Origin: Leifsonia sp. TF02-11
Lineage (GTDB): Bacteria > Actinomycetota > Actinomycetes > Actinomycetales > Microbacteriaceae
Assembly (NCBI RefSeq): GCF_017565305.1
Contig: NZ_JAGEKP010000005.1
Location: 124,001 to 188,000, forward strand
Direction: 5' to 3'
Length of the DNA stretch: 64,000 bases
In this document: positions 26,485 through 36,054 of the stretch, piece after piece
Position numbering within the stretch: the first letter of the stretch is position 1
Layout: every line of letters starts with the position of its first letter
Translations under genes and position numbers: made by a program
The notes under the pieces: generated by a model
What the model was told of the DNA's origin: nothing
What the model saw: only the letters and a program-made list of their open reading frames with translations
Databases searched by the model: none

Positions 26485-27468
26485 TCAGTATCGGCACACG
26501 TCGTCGCTCGTGTAATCCACGCCGGTGACGTACAGCTGGTCGTCTGTTGTGACGTGTGAGATGTCGAGGTAGCCGAAGTCGCCGGGGGGCCACATGCTCC
26601 CGGAACCGTCGAAGTAGATCGTCGACGGCTGGCCGAGGCATCCGAAGACGTCCATCGCGTCGTCGACGTTCGGGATCGTCCCCTCGGGCGGGTAGTGGGC
26701 GATGAATCGGACCTCGAACCCGCTCGAGCCGGCAGCGGCGAGCCCGCCCGGGAACTCATGCTGGAGGAAATCGGCGGCGTGACCTTTCGCGATCGTCGCG
26801 GCCTGCGTCTGCGGGTCCGCGCCGTTTCCGATGCTGGTCTCTGCCTTGCTGAACTCCGTGGCGGTGCGGGTGACGTCATCGACCTCGCTGGTGACGTCGG
26901 AGGTCACGCAGTCGGCCCCCGGCAGCGTTGTGGCAGAGGAGACGAGCCACCGCTGTGCGGTGCGGGAGTAGTCGATCTCCAGCCGCTTCTCGGTGACTGT
27001 TCCGGCGTAGGCCGTGTCGACGCAACCGGTGAGCGTGACCTTTCCCCAGGCAACCGACGAAGCTCCCGACGTGGTCAGCGAGTCGACGGTCCAGTCGACG
27101 AACGTGAACGCGGAGTGTCCGCTGCTGGTGACCGTGGGGTGACCGTTCTCCCGATGGAGGTCCCGCGCGGCAGCGCCGGTCGCGACGAGCCCGATCAGGG
27201 CGTTGCTCGCTTTTCCCGCAGACGCGTCGTCGGCGACCGCGTCATAGCGGATCACGGTGAGCTTCGCGCCGGTGTAGGCGTCGTCCTGACTCGCGGGAAC
27301 GGCGACAGAAGTGGGCGTCGGCAGGGGCAGCGGGGTGACGCTGGGCGTGGGGTGCGGTGACCGGGAGGGATGAGACACCGACGATGGCGCGATCCCTGCG
27401 CATGCAGTCAACAGCACTGCCGCCGACGCAACGAGAACCGCAATCGAGACTGCTCGCGTTCTGGACAT
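26485..27468 (-). CDS. Exported lipoprotein of unknown function
   Basis: A 327-residue lipoprotein: Arg-rich start, hydrophobic stretch and lipobox LTAC with Cys23, then a Ser/Pro/Thr-rich linker (about 27-60). The mature domain contains paired cysteines (LTGCVDTAYAG, GADCVTSD, VFGCLGQ, DDVCRY), which suggests extracellular disulfides. ATG 27468 was chosen because the signal peptide begins there; the upstream frame is not signal-like. A 33-bp element (27609-27641), also found upstream of the monooxygenase gene, lies 140 bp upstream. Confidence 0.75.
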   Translation of the reverse strand: MSRTRAVSIAVLVASAAVLLTACAGIAPSSVSHPSRSPHPTPSVTPLPLPTPTSVAVPASQDDAYTGAKLTVIRYDAVADDASAGKASNALIGLVATGAAARDLHRENGHPTVTSSGHSAFTFVDWTVDSLTTSGASSVAWGKVTLTGCVDTAYAGTVTEKRLEIDYSRTAQRWLVSSATTLPGADCVTSDVTSEVDDVTRTATEFSKAETSIGNGADPQTQAATIAKGHAADFLQHEFPGGLAAAGSSGFEVRFIAHYPPEGTIPNVDDAMDVFGCLGQPSTIYFDGSGSMWPPGDFGYLDISHVTTDDQLYVTGVDYTSDDVCRY

Positions 27469-27608
27469 ACTGGCTCCGTCCCAGCTTCGTCGGGTGTCGC
27501 TACCGAGAGCGGCACGCGCGATCGCGGTCAACACGATCGCCAGGCCCTGGACATCGAAAGGCGAGGCCCGGGTTCGATGGGATCCTTGCGCGACATCATG
27601 CCGTGCGC

Positions 27609-27641
27609 GGTTCCCGGGACACCAGGGAAGAATCTCCCGAA
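27609..27641 (-). repeat. 33-bp paired element, copy A
   Basis: This gapless segment (beginning GGTTCCCGGGACACCAGGGA on the plus strand) matches copy B at 33329-33361 at 29 of 33 positions. It contains TCCC/GGGA half-sites around the palindrome TCCCGGGA. It lies upstream of the lipoprotein gene, in the same orientation relative to the gene as copy B. Confidence 0.7.
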
Positions 27642-27652
27642 AAGCGAGGGAC

Positions 27653-28105
27653 TCAGCGTTTCCCCGAGAGGCCGACTCGCGCATCGACAGCGGTGGATCG
27701 TTTCGACGTGCGGCTGAAGATGACGGTCAGTGCGATGAGGGCTGCCGCGGTGAGGAGCAGGCCGGGTGCGGTCAGTGTGACGGATGCCAGGTCATGGGCG
27801 GGGTCGTGGAGTGCCTGCTCTCCGATGTCGGGGCCCGGCTCCCCGAACACGACGACCAACTCGGCCGCCTGGCCGACGATGAAGAGCGTCTGGGCCCCAG
27901 CGACGACGAGTGCGGCGATCCTGGTGGCCCGGCTGCGTGAAGTTCGCCGAAGAAGGAGGACGAACACGATCGCGGCGACCGCGAAGGTGACGTAGGCAAG
28001 GTGAAAACCGATATGGCCGAACGGTCCCTCGGGTCCGCCTGTGGCGGCCGCGAGGCCGAACGGCACAAGTACTGCGAGCCAGGTCGCAACGAGCCATCTC
28101 GTCAT
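27653..28105 (-). CDS. Four-helix membrane protein of unknown function
   Basis: A 150-residue membrane protein with segments at about 3-18, 32-52, 60-80 and 108-132 and a basic C-terminus. A conserved-looking extracellular stretch (GGPEGPFGHIGFHLAY) precedes helix 2. ATG 28105 follows AGGAG. It may share a transcript with the lipoprotein downstream, although copy A of the 33-bp element lies between them. It diverges from the NarL-type kinase gene. Confidence 0.65.
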   Translation of the reverse strand: MTRWLVATWLAVLVPFGLAAATGGPEGPFGHIGFHLAYVTFAVAAIVFVLLLRRTSRSRATRIAALVVAGAQTLFIVGQAAELVVVFGEPGPDIGEQALHDPAHDLASVTLTAPGLLLTAAALIALTVIFSRTSKRSTAVDARVGLSGKR

Positions 28106-28265
28106 GGTGATCTCCTGTGGTCGAGAATTCGGTCGACCTCGAGCCAACCGCGCCGGTCATCCCCGCGAATAGGGTGTGGTGCTTGCATCGAATGGGCAGG
28201 TGTCGCCGATTTTCGGTGAGAGGTGTCACTGGTTCGGACGCGCGCGTTGGCCCTACTGTGTGGAC

Positions 28266-30191
28266 ATGCTGTCGCGTCGCGTAGTGGTTGCATTGGCTGC
28301 GGCCGGCTCGTGGGCGGTCGTCTGCGCGATCTATTCGATTCTCGGGCTCGCTCACCTGTACCAGGACGTGTCCACTCCGTGTGCTCGTCCGGACTGTCCT
28401 CCGCCGCGTCTGAGCAGCGCCCCTTTCTCCTTGACGGCGTATGCCGTCGTCATCGTCGCGTTTGCGTCGGTGGTGGTGATCGCATTCCTCGCACTCGCAC
28501 TGATCGTCGGCGTTCGGTCGCGTACGGTGTCGGGCATCGCCGCCGCCGCCGTGTTGGTGACGCTCGCCGCGTCATCGGTTTCGGCCGGGCCGAGAGACGG
28601 CGCTGCCGCGATCATCTGGCTCGTGGGAACAGGCGGCCTCTTCTGGCTTCTCGCGGTCTACCCGACGCTCACGTTCCGTCCGCGGTGGGTCGCCGCACCA
28701 GTCGCGATCGCAGTCATGTGGTCGATCGTGATCGCTGTCGTCTCGCACGGCTCATCGGACGAGCCATGGTCGTGGCTCGAAGGTCTCGTCTTCGCACTCG
28801 CCTTGCTCGGCATCCTTGCTGCGCAGGTCGTCCGGTTCGTGACGGGCACCGACACCGAAAGGAGGCAGCTTCAGCTCCTTCTTCTCGTCCTCGCCGCATT
28901 GATACTGACCGGGATCGCCTGGATCGGTGGCACTGCCGCGAATCCCTCCTGGGGTACCGGCTCGGTGCCGGCCGCCATCGCCTTCGAATGGTCCGGGCTG
29001 CTGCTCTTGATCGCCGCGTCCTGCGTCGCGTGGGCAGTCGCCCGCGAGGGTGCGCTGGGAATCATCGTCAACCGAGCGGTCGTCGGGGCACTGCTCTCAG
29101 GAATCTTCTTCTCGTGTTATGCGCTGGTCGTGGTCTCAGTCGGACTCCTCGTCGGAGGCGCAGTGCCCACCGCGGCGGCGGCGTTCGGCTCGGCGGTTCT
29201 GTTCGCGGCGCTCGCGCGGCCGATCACCCGGCAGGTGGAGAGCCTCACATACGGCGACGACGAGGACCCCGAGATCGTCGTGGGGATGCTGAGTGCACGC
29301 CTGGCCTCCGCCGACTCGGAGGATCCCGCGCTTCCTGCGCTGCTGAGCCTCACCTGCGAAAAGCTCCGCCTGGAGGAAGCGCAGCTGGATCCTCCCGAAG
29401 GCGAGACGCCGCCGCCAGGAGTCGGCGTCGTGGATGCTGTCGTCGCGGGGGTGCCGCACACGATCTGGGCCCGACCGGTCCGCGGGACCACGCTCACCCG
29501 ACGGACCCGGCGCGCGCTGGCTGCGGCGGCCGATCCACTGGTCGCCGCAGCCCTCCTGGATGCACGCACAGAGGACCTCCGCCTGTCACGACAGAGACTC
29601 GCAGTCACTCGGGAGAAGGAACGTCGAGAGCTGCGTCGCCAATTGCACGATGACGTCGTCCCGTCCTTGGCGGCGACGAGGCACAGGATCACCGCTGCCG
29701 CCGACGCCCCGGAAGCCAGCCGGGCCGGCCACCTCGCCGCCGCGATTCGATCGATCGACGACACCGTCGACGCGCTTCGGAGCTTGGCGAGAACGATGCG
29801 ACCACCCGAGCTCGATTCGCTCGGACTGGTTCCGGCGCTCCGGCTCTTCGCGGCGCGAATGTCGATACCGGTCGCGGTCACCGGACAGGGGGAGGAGCTG
29901 CCGGGGAGTGTGGAGACCACCGTGTACCGAATAACCGTCGAAGCACTCCTCAACGCCGAACGCCATGCGCACGCCACGTCGGCCGAGGTCGATCTCACCG
30001 CATCACCCGACTCGGTCCGGCTCGTGATCACCGACGACGGTATCGGTGGAGCGGACGGGTTGACGTGGGGAGTCGGGCTGGTCAGCATCCGGGAGAGAGT
30101 CACGGAGCTGGGTGGTCGGCTGCGAATCACTGACAACCGCCCGCGTGGCCTGCGCCTGGACTGCCGTCTTCCGCTGGGATCGGGACGATGA
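28266..30191 (+). CDS. NarL-type sensor histidine kinase (multi-helix)
   Basis: A 641-residue kinase. About ten membrane helices fill residues 1-320 with no large extracellular domain, then comes a cytoplasmic GAF-like linker (about 330-430), a HisKA_3 region with His461 (RRQLHDDVVPSLAATRHRI) and a HATPase domain (ALLNAERHAHA, VITDDGIGG, GVGLVSIRERV). It is 4-bp coupled to its response regulator. A membrane-embedded sensor suggests detection of membrane state or a lipophilic ligand, as inference. The GTG at 28260 is an alternative start. Confidence 0.9.
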   Translation: MLSRRVVVALAAAGSWAVVCAIYSILGLAHLYQDVSTPCARPDCPPPRLSSAPFSLTAYAVVIVAFASVVVIAFLALALIVGVRSRTVSGIAAAAVLVTLAASSVSAGPRDGAAAIIWLVGTGGLFWLLAVYPTLTFRPRWVAAPVAIAVMWSIVIAVVSHGSSDEPWSWLEGLVFALALLGILAAQVVRFVTGTDTERRQLQLLLLVLAALILTGIAWIGGTAANPSWGTGSVPAAIAFEWSGLLLLIAASCVAWAVAREGALGIIVNRAVVGALLSGIFFSCYALVVVSVGLLVGGAVPTAAAAFGSAVLFAALARPITRQVESLTYGDDEDPEIVVGMLSARLASADSEDPALPALLSLTCEKLRLEEAQLDPPEGETPPPGVGVVDAVVAGVPHTIWARPVRGTTLTRRTRRALAAAADPLVAAALLDARTEDLRLSRQRLAVTREKERRELRRQLHDDVVPSLAATRHRITAAADAPEASRAGHLAAAIRSIDDTVDALRSLARTMRPPELDSLGLVPALRLFAARMSIPVAVTGQGEELPGSVETTVYRITVEALLNAERHAHATSAEVDLTASPDSVRLVITDDGIGGADGLTWGVGLVSIRERVTELGGRLRITDNRPRGLRLDCRLPLGSGR

Positions 30192-30814
30192 GCGTGTCCG
30201 TCGTCATCGTCGACGACCATGCCGTCTTCCGGGAGAGCTTGAGGGCCGTCCTTCACGACCGCGACGGTATCGAGGTCGTCGATGACGTCGGAACCGGTGC
30301 CGAGGCCATCGCCAGCGCCGAGCGACACCGCCCCGATGTCGTCCTCCTCGACGTGCGGTTGCCCGATCGCAACGGAGTCTCCGTCACCGAGTCACTGACG
30401 CGACGCCTCCCGGACATGGCGATTCTGATCCTGTCCAGCATCCACGAGGTCGCAACGGCGTCAGCCGCCCTGCGGGCAGGGGCGCGCGGTTACCTCGTGA
30501 AGACTTCGCCGCTCGAAGTGATCGTCCGGGGAATACACACGGTCGCATCGGGACAGACACTCGTCGACACGGTCGTCGCAGACGCACTTCGGAGCGGCGA
30601 CCTCTACAACGCCGACTCTCGGTGGTCGCCCCGTGAGCAACAATTGCTGGACCTCCTCGCCGTCGGAGCGAGCACAGCCGAGATGGCCCGACGCCTCCAT
30701 CTGAGCGAAAAGACCGTCCGGAATTACACCAGCGCCCTCTATGCGAAGATCGGCGCGAGCTCAAGATCCGAAGCCGTGCTCATCGCGCGCGCCAACCAGC
30801 GCGAAACATATTGA
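30188..30814 (+). CDS. NarL/FixJ-family response regulator
   Basis: A 208-residue regulator. The receiver has IVDDHAVFRESL, phosphoacceptor Asp in VVLLDVRLPD and Lys in YLVKTSP. The C-terminal LuxR-type helix-turn-helix is WSPREQQLLDLLA...LHLSEKTVRNYTSALYAKIGA. It starts at an ATG overlapping the kinase stop. Targets may include the neighbouring accessory genes; the 33-bp element is one candidate site. Confidence 0.93.
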   Translation: MSVSVVIVDDHAVFRESLRAVLHDRDGIEVVDDVGTGAEAIASAERHRPDVVLLDVRLPDRNGVSVTESLTRRLPDMAILILSSIHEVATASAALRAGARGYLVKTSPLEVIVRGIHTVASGQTLVDTVVADALRSGDLYNADSRWSPREQQLLDLLAVGASTAEMARRLHLSEKTVRNYTSALYAKIGASSRSEAVLIARANQRETY

Positions 30815-30871
30815 GGTCGATCACGAACGTGCTGTCGGGGCGCCCTATTCTGCTGTCGTCGCGGTCGGGGG

Positions 30872-31807
30872 TTAGGAGAAATAGCGGTTGGACGACGGCA
30901 CGAACAGGGGCACAGTTCCGACGACGAGCAGAATCGCGACGAAGGAGTCGAGGGGCGAGGGGAACCCCTCGGTAGTCGTCAGCACCATGACGCCGATCAG
31001 AACGCCGGCCGCGAGCACGGCAAGCACGGCGCGCGCGACCCGGGAGCGTGAGCGCAGCCGCAGCACGAAGAACGGAGCGGCCAGAACGACGATGACTTCC
31101 AGCACGAGCCAACCGTCGTCGAAGTAGCCCGGATCCCAGGAGTCCTCCGCTGCATACACGATGAGATGCACGATGGACACGAGTTCGACGGCGATGGCCG
31201 CCCACCAGATCCAGAAGCCCGTCAGAACCGCTCCTCGTCGGATCTCCGACTGCGATGAGTCCTCGAGCGTGAGGAGCTGGGGGCGGCTGCAGCCGGCAAC
31301 GGCGAGTCCGATCACTGCGACGTCGGCTGCGGCGGCGACCCCGATCCCTACCGTCATGATGATGAGCGACTGGTCGATCGCAATCCCTCCACTCGTCCAG
31401 GTCATGACCGCGCTGGGCATCGGTCCGCCGTCGCTGGAGTCGGGGACGAACAGACCGGTGACCAGCAGGATGCCCCACAGGAGACACGCGCCGATGCTGT
31501 ACGCGAACCTCGTCTTCCGCGCGATCCGAACGTCGTTGTCGCCGAGTGTGATGAGTGCGGGGATGTAGAGCACGATGAGACTCGGGACCCCGATGGCCAC
31601 GAATCCGAAGATGCCCACGAAGCCGAGTCCGGCGCCGACGAATCCGCGACCGAGGAGCACCCAGAAGGGCAGGATGACCGGCGCCCACCACTGCATCATC
31701 CACACGAAACGGCCCGGCCTCGTCAGCGACCAGGGGGTTCGGAAGGCAGTCGGGTCCGGTGCCTCGGGGCTCAGGCCCGATGGCGGTGGCGATGGGGATG
31801 CAACCAT
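30872..31807 (-). CDS. Polytopic membrane protein of unknown function
   Basis: A 311-residue protein with a Pro/Ser-rich cytoplasmic start (1-30) and about eight hydrophobic segments from residue 37 to the end. There are no recognisable transporter signatures. It is convergent with the response regulator gene and lies downstream of the monooxygenase gene on the same strand (12-bp gap), so the monooxygenase and this gene may form one operon. Confidence 0.65.
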   Translation of the reverse strand: MVASPSPPPSGLSPEAPDPTAFRTPWSLTRPGRFVWMMQWWAPVILPFWVLLGRGFVGAGLGFVGIFGFVAIGVPSLIVLYIPALITLGDNDVRIARKTRFAYSIGACLLWGILLVTGLFVPDSSDGGPMPSAVMTWTSGGIAIDQSLIIMTVGIGVAAAADVAVIGLAVAGCSRPQLLTLEDSSQSEIRRGAVLTGFWIWWAAIAVELVSIVHLIVYAAEDSWDPGYFDDGWLVLEVIVVLAAPFFVLRLRSRSRVARAVLAVLAAGVLIGVMVLTTTEGFPSPLDSFVAILLVVGTVPLFVPSSNRYFS

Positions 31808-31819
31808 GACCGCGTCTCC

Positions 31820-33316
31820 TCAGCTGGCCGATGCGTGACCTCGTGTTTCAGGGCTGTGCGTGCGTGCGAAGCGCAGGGATCCGTCCTGCACGGGTGCCTT
31901 CCGGAACCGTTTCACGTCGTCGTAGTAGTTCAGCGAGGTGATCCAGGGATCCCGGTCGCCTTGGCGTGGAAGCGAATCGAGCGAGCGCTGCACGTAGCCG
32001 GCGCCGAAGTCGAGCAGAGGCCGCCTCGTCACGCCGCCGGCGGGCAGTTCCGGCCGGCAGACGGTCCACCCGTTCTCGTCCATGTGGTCCAGCAGTCGGG
32101 TGAAGTACTCACAGAGCAGCCCGATCTTCAGCGTCCAGGTCGCGTTGGTGTAGCCGATCGCGAACGCGAAGTTCGGTACGTCATCGAGCATCATTCCGCG
32201 GTACACGACGTGGTCTCGCGGAACCACGGGCTCACCGTCCACGGTCATGCGGATCCCGCCGAAGAGCTGGATGTTGAGTCCGGTCGCTGTGATGACGATG
32301 TCGGCGGGGAGCTCGCGACCGGACTCGAGGAGCACTCCCGTCTCGGTGAACGTGCGGATGCGGTCGGTCGCCATGGATGCGGCGCCGTCGCGCAGCGCGT
32401 GGAACAGATCGCCGTCGGGGGCGAGGCACAGTCGCTGATCCCACGGGTTGTACGGCGGGTTGAAGTGGACGTCGACCGGGTAGTCGGCCGGCAGCGACCT
32501 CCGGTTCACCCGGCGGATGAACCGCCGCATCACCCCGGGATACCGCTGCGACATCGTCCAGATGATCCGCTGGCGGCGGATACTGCGACGGCGCGCCAGC
32601 TCGTGCCCCCGCTGATCTCCGTGCCGAGCCCGCATCCGCACCGCGTAGTCGTCGACCGAAGGCAGCCGCAGGACGTAGGTCGGGGTGCGCTGCAGCAAGG
32701 TCACGTGCCGCGCCGTGCCGGCGATCGCCGGAACGATGGTCATGGCTGTGGCGCCGCTGCCGATCACGACGACGTTCTTGTCCACGTAGTCGAGGTCCTC
32801 GGGCCACGCCTGCGGGTGGACGATCCGACCGTGGAAGTCGCCCGCGCCGGGGAAATCGGGGGAATAGCCTTCGTCGTAGCGGTAATACCCGCTCGCGCAG
32901 AACACCCACGAGGCGTGCACGCTGGCCGCCTCTCCGTCGGGGCCGCGTTCGAGCGTCGCCGTCCAGCATCCCTCCGCCGTGGACCACGCGAGGTTCGTGA
33001 CGCGGTGCGAATAGTGGATGTGCTGCTCGATCCCCTCTTCGGAGGCCGTCTCTCTGAGGTAGTCGAGGATCAGGTGCGCGGGTGCGATCGAAGCGGTGTG
33101 CCGCCACGGACGGAACTCGTAGCTGAAGGTGCTGAGGTCGGAGTCGGACCGCACCCCGGGATACCGGAACAGATCCCACGTGCCGCCGAGCGCCGCACGC
33201 GCCTCGAAGATCGCGTAGGTCTTCCCCGGCAGACGCTCCTGCAGGTAGTGGGCCGCGCCGATTCCGGACAGACCCGCGCCGATGATCAGCACATCGACGT
33301 GGTCCATGTCGGACAT
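31820..33316 (-). CDS. Flavin monooxygenase, Baeyer-Villiger type
   Basis: A 498-residue NAD(P)H- and FAD-dependent monooxygenase. It shows the FAD motif GAGLSGIGAA near residue 12, the Baeyer-Villiger fingerprint FHGRIVHPQAWPED (FxGxxxHxxxW form) near 150, the NADPH motif GSGATAMT near 175, and ATGLN towards the end. ATG 33316 gives the FAD motif at the right distance. It could oxidise ketones or other hydrophobic compounds. Copy B of the 33-bp element sits 13-45 bp before the start, a position compatible with promoter control. Confidence 0.9.
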   Translation of the reverse strand: MSDMDHVDVLIIGAGLSGIGAAHYLQERLPGKTYAIFEARAALGGTWDLFRYPGVRSDSDLSTFSYEFRPWRHTASIAPAHLILDYLRETASEEGIEQHIHYSHRVTNLAWSTAEGCWTATLERGPDGEAASVHASWVFCASGYYRYDEGYSPDFPGAGDFHGRIVHPQAWPEDLDYVDKNVVVIGSGATAMTIVPAIAGTARHVTLLQRTPTYVLRLPSVDDYAVRMRARHGDQRGHELARRRSIRRQRIIWTMSQRYPGVMRRFIRRVNRRSLPADYPVDVHFNPPYNPWDQRLCLAPDGDLFHALRDGAASMATDRIRTFTETGVLLESGRELPADIVITATGLNIQLFGGIRMTVDGEPVVPRDHVVYRGMMLDDVPNFAFAIGYTNATWTLKIGLLCEYFTRLLDHMDENGWTVCRPELPAGGVTRRPLLDFGAGYVQRSLDSLPRQGDRDPWITSLNYYDDVKRFRKAPVQDGSLRFARTHSPETRGHASAS

Positions 33317-33328
33317 TGTGCCGCGGAA

Positions 33329-33361
33329 GGTTCCCGGGAGACCAGGGACGAGTGTCCCGAA
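33329..33361 (-). repeat. 33-bp paired element, copy B
   Basis: This copy (beginning GGTTCCCGGGAGACCAGGGA on the plus strand) differs from copy A at 4 of 33 positions. Further TCCC/GGGA half-sites continue to about 33400 (CCGGGAGGTATTCCCGG). It sits directly upstream of the monooxygenase start and within the divergent promoter region shared with the gene at 33489. Confidence 0.7.
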
Positions 33362-33488
33362 GTGCCGGGAGGTATTCCCGGCGACTGGTCCCCGGTGATT
33401 CGTGATCGATTCTCTCTGCCCTCCCGGGAACGCTCCACGGGACCCTGCACCGGTCGCAGCCCGGCGGCCTGACACAGAAGGAACGCTC

Positions 33489-34202
33489 ATGTCTCGAACG
33501 AACCCCGCGACGGATGTCGCGGCAGATGACGGCAACGCGGCATCGGCTACTCGACCCCGGCTGTACCGCACCGCGGGAATCGGCGGCGTCTCGGCTCTCC
33601 TGTTCTGGGTCCTCCAGCCGGTCATCGTGTTCGTCATCGTCGGCGACAAGGTGGGGCAGCCGACCTGGCAGTACTTCCACGACTATCGGTTCAACGGCGT
33701 CTACGAGGCCATCACCTTCTGCGGCGTCGGGTTCGGGGTGCTGACCTGCGTGCTCGCGCTCGACCGGCTCGCGCACACCGCCGGCCGCGACGTGTCGGTG
33801 TGGTCGCGACTCGGCACGTGGTGCGGATTGGTCGCGGGGACCACCTGGGTGCTCACCGCGGGTATCACGCTCGTCCCCTATACCTCGGTCGGCGACGCAG
33901 TGAATCGCATCATCCCGGCGCCGGCCGATCAGAACGCGGTGTTCGAGTCCTGGGCGGTGATGATCACCGGGATGCTCATGGCGTATGCCCTGACGAGCGC
34001 CGCGTGGCTCGTCGTCTTCGGAGTGATCGGCCGCCGCAGACGCATCTTCGGGTGGCCGTCTGCGTGCGTGATGTTCGCCGGGGCCGCACTCACTGTGCTG
34101 CCAGTCCTCATACCGTTCTCGCCGCCGATCGGCGGGATGAGCGGCCTGGCCTGCCTGTTCGTCCTCGGGATCGTGCTCCTCGTGAAAGCCCGCAGAGCAT
34201 AG
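33489..34202 (+). CDS. Six- or seven-helix membrane protein of unknown function
   Basis: A 237-residue membrane protein with segments at about 30-50, 70-90, 105-125, 155-178, 190-210 and 215-233. AAGGA lies before the ATG at 33489. It is transcribed divergently from the monooxygenase gene and ends 34 bp before the second NarL-type kinase gene, so it may be part of that operon. A DUF998-like layout is possible but I cannot confirm it. Confidence 0.65.
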   Translation: MSRTNPATDVAADDGNAASATRPRLYRTAGIGGVSALLFWVLQPVIVFVIVGDKVGQPTWQYFHDYRFNGVYEAITFCGVGFGVLTCVLALDRLAHTAGRDVSVWSRLGTWCGLVAGTTWVLTAGITLVPYTSVGDAVNRIIPAPADQNAVFESWAVMITGMLMAYALTSAAWLVVFGVIGRRRRIFGWPSACVMFAGAALTVLPVLIPFSPPIGGMSGLACLFVLGIVLLVKARRA

Positions 34203-34236
34203 CCGCGGCATCCGTCCACTGCCATAATCGGGCCCC

Positions 34237-36054
34237 ATGGAGGAGGTCGTGTTGACTGTGAGCCGTCTCGCCCTCTTCGTGACCGGCGTCGGCGGAGCGC
34301 TTGCGGTGATCGTCTCCGCCACGCGTCGACGCGTTCCGCGCGCGTGGATCCCGGCCGTCGCGACGGTGGCGATCCTGCTCCTGTTCGCCGTCGAAAGTGC
34401 GGGTACGCCGCCGCCTGCCGCGCAGCTTCTCGCGCTCGCGACGTGGGCGATCGGCTTCCCGCTGCTCGCCGCGACCTTCCCGGACGGGAGGTTCGTGCCG
34501 AGATGGTCGTGGGGACTCGTCGTCGCCTCGGGCGTGGTGCTGCTGACGGATGCCGTGCTCGGCGACCGGCTTCGAGGGAGTGCCGGGTGGTGGCTGTTCC
34601 CTGTGGGGCAGGTACTGCTCGCGGCCGGTTTCATCGCTTACCGCTACCGCCGCAGCGCGACGACCTCTGAGCGTGAAAGTGTGCGCTGGGTGCTTCTCGG
34701 GCTGATCATGACATTGACGTCGTTTCTGCTCGTGTCCATCGCAGGCGGCAGGATCGGCGATGGCGGGGCGCTCAACGCGGCGCTCTCGAATGCGGCGGCG
34801 ATCCCGCTGATGCTCGGACTCGTGATCGGCCTGGCCTGGCCCCGGCTGTGGAACGTGGATGGTGTGTTCCGCGCTGTTCTCGTCGTGATCTTCGCGGGAT
34901 TCGCACTCGACGGTGCCTTCGGAGTGGCCCGTTGGGTCGCCATGTCGGCGTCACAATCCGCGGCCGCTGCCGCGAGTTGGGGTGCCTTCGCCATGGCTGT
35001 GGTCGCGTACCCAGTCGTCCGCGGCGCCGTACGCGCCGCTACGTGGCTCGTCTATCGTGACCGGATCACCCCAGACGAGGCTGTTTCCCGGCTCGCACAT
35101 GTGCTCGACGCCGACGAGGCGCGCCCCGCGGCGCAGCGCGTGGTGGATGTAGTGGCCGAGGCCACCGCCTCACCGACCGTTGTGCTCGCACCGGCATCCC
35201 GTGCCGACGAGGCCGTATTCACCGCGCAATCCGGCGCATCCCTCGCCGCGTCGCTTGCGACCTTTCCCGTCACCTTCCGTGGCGAACTGCTGGCGACGTT
35301 GAGCGCAGCGCCGCGACACGGTGAGTCGGAGCTGAGCGTGCGTGACCGTGAGGTGCTCGTCGCCGTCGCCCATCATGCGGCTCCCGCGCTGCACGGAGCT
35401 CGGGCGCTGCGCGAGGCGACGACAGCGCAGGCCGCTCTGGTCTCCGCCCGGGAAGAGGAGCGGCGACGACTCCGACGCGAACTGCACGACGACCTCGGCC
35501 CGGCATTGTCAGGGTTAGCACTCGCCGCCGCAGCGTTGGCGAAGCGCGCCGACGGGATCGACGATGGGATCGCTCGATCAGCCCACGAGCTTCAGACCGA
35601 CATCAACGACGCGGCCGCCCGCTCGCGAGAGATCTCGCACGGACTGCGTCCGCCCATCCTCGACGACCATGGTCTTGAAGCCGCGCTGCGGTCGCGCCTG
35701 GGCTCCGCGGGCGATGTGGTGTTCGACGTGGGACATCTCGGTCAGCTGCCCGCTGCCGTCGATATCGCCGCGCTGCGAATCGTGCAGGAGGCCGTTGCGA
35801 ACGTGCGCCGGCATGCCGAGGCGTCCCTGTGCCGTGTCGGGGTGGAAAGGGATGCCGACGGCCTCCACATCGAGGTCGCCGACGACGGCGTCGGGATGTC
35901 ACAGGCGGCGACGGCAGGCATCGGCCTTCGGTCGATCCGCGAACGAGCAGCCGAGCTGGGCGGCCGCACCCGCGTGTCCCGCCCGCGCGGCGGCGGCACG
36001 CTCGTGAGCGTCTGGCTGCCCATCGACGCGCTGGCCGACGAGAGGGCGAGATGA
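34237..36054 (+). CDS. NarL-type sensor histidine kinase (second system)
   Basis: A 605-residue kinase built like the one at 28266: about eight to ten helices in residues 1-270, a cytoplasmic linker (275-395) of GAF-like size, HisKA_3 with His417 (RRELHDDLGPALSGLALA) and a HATPase domain (AVANVRRHAEA, VADDGVGM, GIGLRSIRERA). It is 4-bp coupled to its regulator. The two kinase-regulator pairs lie 4 kb apart around the monooxygenase and probably arose by duplication or co-acquisition. Confidence 0.9.
   Translation: MEEVVLTVSRLALFVTGVGGALAVIVSATRRRVPRAWIPAVATVAILLLFAVESAGTPPPAAQLLALATWAIGFPLLAATFPDGRFVPRWSWGLVVASGVVLLTDAVLGDRLRGSAGWWLFPVGQVLLAAGFIAYRYRRSATTSERESVRWVLLGLIMTLTSFLLVSIAGGRIGDGGALNAALSNAAAIPLMLGLVIGLAWPRLWNVDGVFRAVLVVIFAGFALDGAFGVARWVAMSASQSAAAAASWGAFAMAVVAYPVVRGAVRAATWLVYRDRITPDEAVSRLAHVLDADEARPAAQRVVDVVAEATASPTVVLAPASRADEAVFTAQSGASLAASLATFPVTFRGELLATLSAAPRHGESELSVRDREVLVAVAHHAAPALHGARALREATTAQAALVSAREEERRRLRRELHDDLGPALSGLALAAAALAKRADGIDDGIARSAHELQTDINDAAARSREISHGLRPPILDDHGLEAALRSRLGSAGDVVFDVGHLGQLPAAVDIAALRIVQEAVANVRRHAEASLCRVGVERDADGLHIEVADDGVGMSQAATAGIGLRSIRERAAELGGRTRVSRPRGGGTLVSVWLPIDALADERAR

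Noticed and set aside
32232-34634. 800-codon minus-strand open frame over the monooxygenase and membrane genes
   Set aside because: Composition is non-protein-like and it runs antisense to coherent genes on both sides.
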